Shown: positions 1 through 5,603 of the stretch, piece by piece
Position numbering within the stretch: position 1 is the stretch's first letter
Layout: each line of letters opens with the position of its first letter
NCBI GenBank assembly: GCA_027056825.1
Contig: JALUJS010000073.1
Coordinates: 1-5,603 of the forward strand
Origin: Candidatus Krumholzibacteriia bacterium
Lineage (GTDB): Bacteria > Krumholzibacteriota > Krumholzibacteriia > LZORAL124-64-63
Length of the DNA stretch: 5,603 nt
Direction: 5' to 3'
Notes under the pieces: model-generated
What the model saw: the letters and a program-made list of their open reading frames with translations, nothing else
Told to the model about the DNA's origin: nothing
The model's database searches: none
Made by a program: the position numbers and the translations under genes

Positions 1-3
1 AAG

Positions 4-19
4 TGGCGCACGTGCGCCA
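4..19. repeat. Perfect 16-bp palindrome downstream of the hppA terminator
   Basis: Positions 4-19 read identically on both strands (TGGCGCACGTGCGCCA), with no mismatch and no spacer. It lies beyond the hppA terminator, at the left edge of the window. It could be an operator or other protein-binding site for a gene outside the window, or part of another hairpin, but a palindrome with no central loop is a poor RNA hairpin. No function can be assigned from this window. Confidence 0.4.
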
Positions 20-28
20 TATCCCCGC

Positions 29-62
29 AAAAAACGCCCGATTCCCTGAGGAACCGGGCGTT
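29..62 (-). terminator. Rho-independent terminator of hppA
   Basis: The arms 33-40 and 55-62 are an 8-bp perfect inverted repeat. After one A/C mismatch the stem continues with four more pairs (42-45 with 50-53) around a 4-base loop (46-49). Read on the minus strand, the hairpin runs straight into six T residues (34 down to 29). It lies 33 bases beyond the hppA stop codon, the expected place for an intrinsic terminator. On the plus strand the stem is followed by only two T residues, so it should act mainly in the minus direction. Confidence 0.88.
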
Positions 63-94
63 ATCGCAATCATCGGCGCGAAGCGCCGCGCGCG

Positions 95-2116
<2,022 letters not shown>

Positions 2117-2123
2117 GCGGAAT

Positions 2124-2129
2124 CCTCCT
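2124..2129 (-). promoter_or_regulatory. Ribosome binding site fixing the GTG start of hppA
   Basis: On the minus strand this is a perfect AGGAGG, 7 bases before the GTG at 2116-2114. It decides the start over the longer open frame reaching 2263, whose ATG has no such site. Confidence 0.85.
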
Positions 2130-2167
2130 GGTCCGGGAAACGGGCCCCTGGGCCCAAACACAAAACC

Positions 2168-2186
2168 GGACGCCGAGCGGGCGTCC
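2168..2186 (-). promoter_or_regulatory. GC-rich hairpin with U-rich tail in the hppA leader, possible attenuator or mRNA stabiliser
   Basis: The arms 2180-2186 and 2168-2174 form a 7-bp perfect stem (GGACGCC/GGCGTCC) around a 5-base loop. On the minus strand it is followed by GGTTTTGTGTTT, an imperfect T-rich run, so it resembles a weak intrinsic terminator inside the 5' leader. If the proposed promoter is right, the hairpin begins about 9 bases after the transcription start. It could attenuate hppA or protect the 5' end of the message. The structure is seen; the role is inference. Confidence 0.4.
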
Positions 2187-2201
2187 CCTGAAAACGAGGC
2201 A

Positions 2202-2230
2202 ACGCTAGCAAATACACCCCTTTTCCGCAA
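2202..2230 (-). promoter_or_regulatory. Tentative sigma70-type promoter of hppA
   Basis: On the minus strand, TTGCGG (2230-2225) is separated by 17 bases from TAGCGT (2207-2202), which is preceded by TGC, an extended -10 element. Each hexamer matches only 3 of 6 consensus bases; the spacing and the TG motif are the supporting points. It sits between the isomerase terminator and the hppA start codon, where a promoter is required. Confidence 0.3.
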
Positions 2231-2236
2231 GATGAA

Positions 2237-2260
2237 CCCTGTTTTGGTCCGGAAACAGGG
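2237..2260. repeat. Inverted repeat just upstream of the hppA promoter region
   Basis: CCCTGTTT (2237-2244) and AAACAGGG (2253-2260) are perfect 8-base arms around 8 bases. It lies directly between the isomerase terminator and the proposed hppA -35 box. Its place suggests a regulator-binding site or a second 3'-end hairpin of the isomerase transcript. Neither can be shown from sequence. Confidence 0.35.
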
Positions 2261-2261
2261 C

Positions 2262-2295
2262 AAAAACCCGCCCGCGGCGCCAAGCCGCGGGCGGG
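2262..2295 (-). terminator. Strong rho-independent terminator of the FKBP isomerase gene
   Basis: The arms 2267-2278 and 2284-2295 are a 12-bp perfect inverted repeat made entirely of G/C pairs, with a 5-base loop (2279-2283). On the minus strand it is followed by five T residues (2266 down to 2262). It starts 28 bases past the isomerase stop codon. There is no T run on the plus-strand side. It separates the isomerase transcript from hppA. Confidence 0.92.
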
Positions 2296-2323
2296 CTGTT
2301 CCAAGCGGCCGCCGGATCGGCGA

Positions 2324-3130
2324 CTACTTCCCGGCGATATCCACCAGCTCGACGTCGAAGCAGAGCGTGGAGTTGGGCGGAATGGTCTGGCCGTGGCCGC
2401 GGCTGCCGTAGGCCAGCTCGGGGGGAATGATCAGGGTGGCCTGCGTGCCCTTCTTCATGCCCTCGATGGCCTGTTCCCAGCCGGGGATCACCATGCGGGC
2501 GCCCAGGGTGAAGGTGTAAGGCTGCCCCCGGTCCCGGGAGGAGTCGAACTTCTTGCCCTTGGCTCCGTTCTCCCACAGCCAGCCGGTGTAATGGACCGAG
2601 CACTGGTCGCCCAGCTCGGCTACCGGGCCGTCGCCCTCCTTGGTCACCTGGACATCCACGTGGGGAATGGCCACCACCTGCACGTCGAAGATCAGGGTGG
2701 AGTTGGGAGGGATGACCGGCGGGTGGCCCTGCTCGCCGTAGGCCATCTCGGGGCTGATCAGCAGGGTGCGCTTGCCGCCCACGTGCATGCCCGGCAGGCC
2801 CTTCTCCCAACCCGGGATCACCAGGCTGCGGCCCAGCGGGAAGGTGATGGGGTCGCCCCGGTCGAGGGAGCTGTCGAACTTGGTGGTCTTCTTGCCGTCC
2901 TCGTACAACCAGCCGGTGTAGTGGACCGAGACCATATCGTCGGGCAGGACCTCGGGGCCGTTGCCGATGACCGAATCCACGTAGCTGAGGCCGGGCATGA
3001 TCTCGGTGAAACCGCCGGCCTTGTCGCCGGCCCCGTTCTGGTCGGCCTTGTCGGCGCTCTGGTTGCACCCGGCGCAAAGCAAAAGGGCCGCCGGGATCAG
3101 GAACAAAAGAACCTTCAGGGATCTGGTCAT
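2324..3130 (-). CDS. Tandem two-domain FKBP-type peptidyl-prolyl cis-trans isomerase, predicted exported lipoprotein
   Basis: This enzyme speeds cis-trans rotation at X-Pro bonds and assists protein folding, here outside the cytoplasm. The 268-residue product has a signal sequence (MTRS-LK, hydrophobic core 7-19) ending in CAGC, so Cys22 is the likely lipidated residue. A Gly/Asp-rich linker follows to about residue 44. Two complete FKBP domains occupy about 46-154 and 156-264. Active-site positions known from FKBP12 are present in both: Tyr71/Tyr181, Phe85-Asp86/Phe195-Asp196, Val-Ile and Trp108/Trp218 in VIPGWE, Tyr131/Tyr241 in AYG, and Phe148/Phe258. Both domains therefore look catalytic. 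There is no helical dimerisation domain like that of Mip or FkpA. The ATG at 3130 was chosen because the signal sequence begins there and GGGAG lies 8 bases upstream; the longer frame to 3343 adds only an Arg/Gly/Pro-rich stretch. It is a single-gene unit with its own terminator and is divergent from the flippase gene. Confidence 0.95.
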   Translation of the reverse strand: MTRSLKVLLFLIPAALLLCAGCNQSADKADQNGAGDKAGGFTEIMPGLSYVDSVIGNGPEVLPDDMVSVHYTGWLYEDGKKTTKFDSSLDRGDPITFPLGRSLVIPGWEKGLPGMHVGGKRTLLISPEMAYGEQGHPPVIPPNSTLIFDVQVVAIPHVDVQVTKEGDGPVAELGDQCSVHYTGWLWENGAKGKKFDSSRDRGQPYTFTLGARMVIPGWEQAIEGMKKGTQATLIIPPELAYGSRGHGQTIPPNSTLCFDVELVDIAGK

Positions 3131-3138
3131 GGGGGCGT

Positions 3139-3143
3139 CTCCC
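3139..3143 (-). promoter_or_regulatory. Ribosome binding site of the FKBP isomerase gene
   Basis: GGGAG on the minus strand, 8 bases before the ATG at 3130-3128. It supports the start directly at the signal sequence rather than the upstream in-frame starts. Confidence 0.65.
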
Positions 3144-3169
3144 GGAATGGAAGGGAAAATGTTGGCGGG

Positions 3170-3184
3170 CGCGGCCAGGCCGCG
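3170..3184. repeat. 15-bp GC palindrome in the isomerase leader
   Basis: CGCGGCC (3170-3176), one central A, and GGCCGCG (3178-3184) form a perfect odd palindrome. In RNA it could fold as a 5-bp stem with a 5-base loop. It lies between the proposed isomerase -10 box and its ribosome binding site, close to the expected transcript start. It may be an operator or a 5'-end hairpin, or simply chance in GC-rich DNA. Confidence 0.3.
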
Positions 3185-3197
3185 TCGGAGCTGCGTC

Positions 3198-3226
3198 AAT
3201 GTCGCACACCTTAGCGGTGATTTCAA
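3198..3226 (-). promoter_or_regulatory. Probable sigma70-type promoter of the FKBP isomerase gene
   Basis: On the minus strand, TTGAAA (3226-3221, 5 of 6 consensus bases) stands 17 bases from GACATT (3203-3198, 3 of 6), which is preceded by TGC as in extended -10 elements. It lies about 70 bases upstream of the start codon. The surrounding stretch is one of the few less GC-rich parts of the intergenic region. Confidence 0.4.
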
Positions 3227-3277
3227 CGGGAAAGCGGGTGGGCCGGCCGCCATACGGCTTCCGTTGCGGTCCCGCTC

Positions 3278-3306
3278 TTGCGCAGACGCCTTCCAGCCTG
3301 CATAGT
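3278..3306 (+). promoter_or_regulatory. Tentative sigma70-type promoter of the flippase operon
   Basis: TTGCGC (3278-3283), a 17-base spacer, and CATAGT (3301-3306, 4 of 6 consensus bases) lie about 40 bases before the flippase start codon. The match is moderate, but the spacing and position fit. It would drive the flippase and ATP-grasp genes away from the divergent isomerase gene. Confidence 0.33.
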
Positions 3307-3336
3307 CCCCTCCTGGGTTTCCTGGCCTTCCACCAC

Positions 3337-3340
3337 GGAG
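3337..3340 (+). promoter_or_regulatory. Ribosome binding site fixing the flippase start
   Basis: GGAG, 5 bases before the ATG at 3346. A second ATG at 3342 is in another frame, and the in-frame ATG at 3199 would lie inside the divergent promoter region. This site therefore favours 3346. Confidence 0.6.
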
Positions 3341-3345
3341 CATGC

Positions 3346-4806
3346 ATGCGCGGCGACAGAGGCATTCTGCAGAACCTCGGCATCCTGGGCTTCGGCCAGG
3401 TGGCCGCCCAGTTGCTGAATGTCTGGGCGCTGGTCTTCCTGGCCGGTTTCCTGGGCCAGCACTGGTTCGGGGTGGTTCAGATCGGCGTGGCCTTCATGGC
3501 CTACGCCCTGATCACCGCCGAATGGGGCCTGTTCAACCTGGGTATCCGCGAAACCTCCCGCCTGGACACCCCGCAGGAAATCTTCGCTTACGCGCGCGAG
3601 CACACCGGCATGATGCTCCTGCAGGCGGTCGCCGTCTTCGGCGTCGGCCTGCTGGTCCTGCCCCTGCTGCCATTTACCCGCGAAGACCCGGTGGTCTTCA
3701 CCCTCTACCTGGCCGCGGTCCTGCCCCAGCCCTTCATGCAGTCGTGGCTGGCCGTGGGCCTGGAGCGCATGGGCTGGGTGGGGACGACCAAGACCGCGCG
3801 CAGCCTGTTCTACGCGCTGGCGGTCCTGCTCATCCTGCCCCGGCTGGCCCCGGAAGCCGGTCGCCACGGCGCCCGCATCGTGCCGGCGGTCTTTCTGGGC
3901 ACCATGATCCTGGGCAACCTGGTGATCATGACGCCCGTGGCCCGCTGGTTCGGGCGCCCCGTGCTCCCGCACCTGCCCGCCCGCGCCGAAATGCTGCGCC
4001 GCTGGCGGGAGGCCGGCCCCATCGGCGGCGGCACGGTGATCCTGCGGGTGCTGCTGAACATCGACCTGATCCTGCTGGGGATCCTGGCGGATCCCGAGGC
4101 GGCCGGCGCCTACGCCGCGGCGGCCCGGATCATCTTCCTGGTGGTGGTCGCGGTGGAGGTGCTGTGGGCCGCCCTGCTGCCCCGGCTGTCGCGTCTGTGG
4201 AGCCGCGACCGCGAGGCCTTCGTGCGCGCGTTCAATCTCTACCTGGGCGGGGTGTGCGTCCTGCTGGTCCCGGTGGCCGTCGGAGGCGTCCTGGTGGGCG
4301 GCGACCTGATCGCCCTGCTGTACCGGGGCGGCTACGGCGAATCCGGCCCCATCTTCCGGGTCCTGTCCGTTTCCTACGCCATGCTGGCCGTGGGCACCTT
4401 CATGGGCAACGCCCTGCTGGCCCAGGACCGCCAGCACCGGTATCTGCGGCCCCTGGTGATCGCGGCCGTGGTGGCGATCGCCGGCAACCTCCTGCTGGTG
4501 CCCCGCCTGGGCGCGGTGGGCGCGGCCTGGGGCATGCTGGCCTCCCACGCGGTCCTGCTGGTGCAGGTGGCCCTCCTGAACCGCCACCTGTGGCGGCCCG
4601 CGCTGGGGACCATGCTCGCCGTGGCGGTGACGGCGGCGGCGGTCATGGGCCTGGCGGTCTGGGCGATGGGAACCGCGCCGGTCATCGCTCGGGTCGCCGT
4701 CGGCGGACTCCTCTACCTGTCCCTGGTGTCCTGGCCCGCCCTGCGTTTCCGCGCCCGGCTGGCCGTTCCCGTCCCGGCGCAAGCAGACACCGGAGGCGCC
4801 CCATGA
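3346..4806 (+). CDS. Polysaccharide / lipid-linked oligosaccharide flippase, MOP superfamily (Wzx-like)
   Basis: This is a multi-pass inner-membrane protein expected to move an undecaprenyl-linked glycan or similar lipid-linked building block to the periplasmic face. The 486-residue product has about 14 hydrophobic segments (near 9-33, 41-67, 89-110, 116-139, 150-168, 178-202, 223-247, 260-281, 295-326, 336-360, 367-389, 392-416, 420-442 and 446-472). Short Arg-rich loops lie between many of them. Family-typical features are the seventh segment with NIDLILLG (238-245) followed by DPEAAGAYAAAARI (249-262), and the LLYRGGYGESGPIFRVLS stretch (324-341) with the middle and C-terminal membrane bundle. 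The start was chosen from the ribosome binding site and because the extra 49 residues of the longer frame are non-membrane and unlike the family. The stop overlaps the next gene (ATGA), implying coupled translation. No glycosyltransferase is visible, so the substrate is unknown. Other MOP transporters, such as a MATE drug exporter or MurJ, fit less well. Confidence 0.9.
   Translation: MRGDRGILQNLGILGFGQVAAQLLNVWALVFLAGFLGQHWFGVVQIGVAFMAYALITAEWGLFNLGIRETSRLDTPQEIFAYAREHTGMMLLQAVAVFGVGLLVLPLLPFTREDPVVFTLYLAAVLPQPFMQSWLAVGLERMGWVGTTKTARSLFYALAVLLILPRLAPEAGRHGARIVPAVFLGTMILGNLVIMTPVARWFGRPVLPHLPARAEMLRRWREAGPIGGGTVILRVLLNIDLILLGILADPEAAGAYAAAARIIFLVVVAVEVLWAALLPRLSRLWSRDREAFVRAFNLYLGGVCVLLVPVAVGGVLVGGDLIALLYRGGYGESGPIFRVLSVSYAMLAVGTFMGNALLAQDRQHRYLRPLVIAAVVAIAGNLLLVPRLGAVGAAWGMLASHAVLLVQVALLNRHLWRPALGTMLAVAVTAAAVMGLAVWAMGTAPVIARVAVGGLLYLSLVSWPALRFRARLAVPVPAQADTGGAP
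4792..4796 (+). promoter_or_regulatory. Ribosome binding site of the ATP-grasp gene
   Basis: GGAGG inside the last codons of the flippase gene, 6 bases before the ATG at 4803. Together with the ATGA overlap it indicates both independent ribosome loading and translational coupling. Confidence 0.75.
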
Positions 4807-5603
4807 CCGACCTGATCCTGCTGACGGACTACCGCGGCGCCCTCCGCCAGCGCCAGCAGACCTGGCAGTCCCTGGACACCGCCGCGGTGCGCGAGGTGCT
4901 GGCCGCAGGCGGCGTCCAGACCCGCGAACTGCGCTACGAGGACACCGCGACCCTGGCGGACCTGCCCTCCGGAACGCTCATCCACTACACCAGCACCCAG
5001 CAGCCGGGCTACCGCACCCTGGTCGACGACATCCTGTACGAACTCTCGCGCCGCTGCACGCTGGTCCCGCGCTACGAGATCTTCCGCGCCCACGAGGACA
5101 AGGTGTACCAGGAACTGTTGCGGCGCCGCCTGGAACTGCCCGGCCCGCGGGCCCGCGTCTTCGGCAACCTGCAAGGCGCCATGCACCGCCTGGAGGAGGG
5201 AGAGTTTCCCCTGGTGTACAAGGCCGCGCGCGGCTTCCAGAGCAGCGGCGTTCACCTGGTGCGCGACAAGCGGCAGCTGCGCCGCCTGGTCTCACGGCTG
5301 CATCGGCCGCGGGGTTACCGCACCTACCGGCTCAAGGAATTCCTGAAGAAGCACGTCCTGCGCGGCCGCTACCACCGGGAGATGTACCGGGACTGCCCCT
5401 TCGCCGGTGCCTTCGTCCTGCAGGAGTTCCTGCCCGGCTGCCAGGGGGACTGGAAGGTGCTGGTGTTCGGCGACCGCCTCTACGCCCTGCGGCGCAGGGT
5501 CAGGCCCGGGGATTTCCGGGCCAGCGGCAGCGGGCGCTTCAGCTTCGACGATCCGCCCGCACGGGTGCTGGACTTCGCCCTGGATATCCGGCGCAGGCTG
5601 GAC
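4803..5603 (+). CDS. ATP-grasp fold protein of unknown substrate, 3' end cut by the window edge
   Basis: Translation from ATG 4803 stays open for 267 codons to the window end, so the C-terminus is missing. ATP-grasp enzymes use ATP to activate a carboxylate as acyl-phosphate and join it to an amine, thiol or similar group. Residues 1-95 look like the N-terminal (pre-ATP-grasp) domain. HEDK (97-100) then opens the ATP-grasp part. FPLVYKAA (135-142) gives the ATP-binding Lys140, and GFQSSG (144-149) is the flexible phosphate-binding loop. VLQEFLPG (205-212) supplies the adenine-hinge and acidic residues, and DWKVLVFGDRLYALRRR (216-232) is the core strand pair. DFRASGSG (237-244) occupies the place of the FR(A/S)N-type nucleotide/substrate segment of RimK and related ligases. 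The catalytic metal-binding Glu/Asn near the C-terminus would lie beyond the window. It overlaps the flippase gene by ATGA, so it probably acts on the same lipid-linked or surface product. The fold is confident; substrate and product are unknown. Confidence 0.85.
   Translation, partial: MTDLILLTDYRGALRQRQQTWQSLDTAAVREVLAAGGVQTRELRYEDTATLADLPSGTLIHYTSTQQPGYRTLVDDILYELSRRCTLVPRYEIFRAHEDKVYQELLRRRLELPGPRARVFGNLQGAMHRLEEGEFPLVYKAARGFQSSGVHLVRDKRQLRRLVSRLHRPRGYRTYRLKEFLKKHVLRGRYHREMYRDCPFAGAFVLQEFLPGCQGDWKVLVFGDRLYALRRRVRPGDFRASGSGRFSFDDPPARVLDFALDIRRRLD

Noticed and set aside
2117..2263. N-terminal extension of hppA to the ATG at 2263
   Set aside because: The extra 49 residues have no family counterpart, and the ATG abuts the T run of the upstream terminator. 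The GTG at 2116 has a perfect ribosome binding site.
2681..2920. Possibility that the tandem FKBP domains are an assembly duplication
   Set aside because: The two copies differ at many residues (30 of the 80 aligned) and in DNA sequence, so this is an old gene-internal duplication, not an artefact.
2205..3383. 392-codon minus-strand frame overlapping the isomerase
   Set aside because: Out-of-frame shadow, dominated by Arg, Gly and Pro. The isomerase frame has full domain support and its own ribosome binding site.
3223..4782. 519-codon open frame antisense to the flippase
   Set aside because: The product is Gln/His/Gly/Asp-rich and non-globular, while the plus-strand frame encodes a convincing membrane transporter.
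4713..5255. 180-codon minus-strand frame opposite the ATP-grasp gene
   Set aside because: It is antisense to clear ATP-grasp motifs and has no recognisable features of its own.

Overview
The window is GC-rich (by eye about two thirds G+C, with strong G/C preference at third codon positions) and gene-dense. It looks like the chromosome of a Gram-negative-type bacterium: it encodes a lipoprotein with a tandem FKBP fold, a K+-dependent membrane pyrophosphatase, and a flippase of the lipid-linked sugar type. The sequence alone does not let me name a phylum. I see no mobile element, CRISPR array, tRNA or rRNA.

Left part, minus strand. A short terminator region (1-94) is followed by a complete membrane-bound ion-pumping pyrophosphatase gene (hppA, 95-2116, GTG start with a strong Shine-Dalgarno site). 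Its roughly 150-bp leader and promoter region carries several hairpins. Upstream of it lies a very strong rho-independent terminator (2262-2295). This ends the next minus-strand gene, a two-domain FKBP-type peptidyl-prolyl isomerase with a lipoprotein-like signal sequence (2324-3130). The terminator between them makes hppA and the isomerase gene separate transcription units.

Right part, plus strand. A 215-bp divergent intergenic region (3131-3345) holds plausible promoters in both directions. Then come a 14-segment MOP-superfamily polysaccharide flippase (3346-4806) and, overlapping it by ATGA, a protein of the ATP-grasp fold (from 4803, running off the right edge of the window). The overlap points to translational coupling. 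The pair looks like the start of a surface-glycan or lipid-linked oligomer operon, with the flippase moving the carrier-linked product across the membrane and the ATP-grasp enzyme probably making an amide, peptide or similar bond on a substrate of that pathway. The product is unknown.

How the genes relate: hppA (energy conservation from pyrophosphate) and the isomerase (folding of envelope proteins) are housekeeping functions and probably unrelated to the glycan pair. A pyrophosphatase would remove pyrophosphate released by sugar-nucleotide synthesis, but the gene order gives no strong reason to tie them together. The least conventional content is the flippase/ATP-grasp pair. The rest is well-known families with a few points of detail worth checking.
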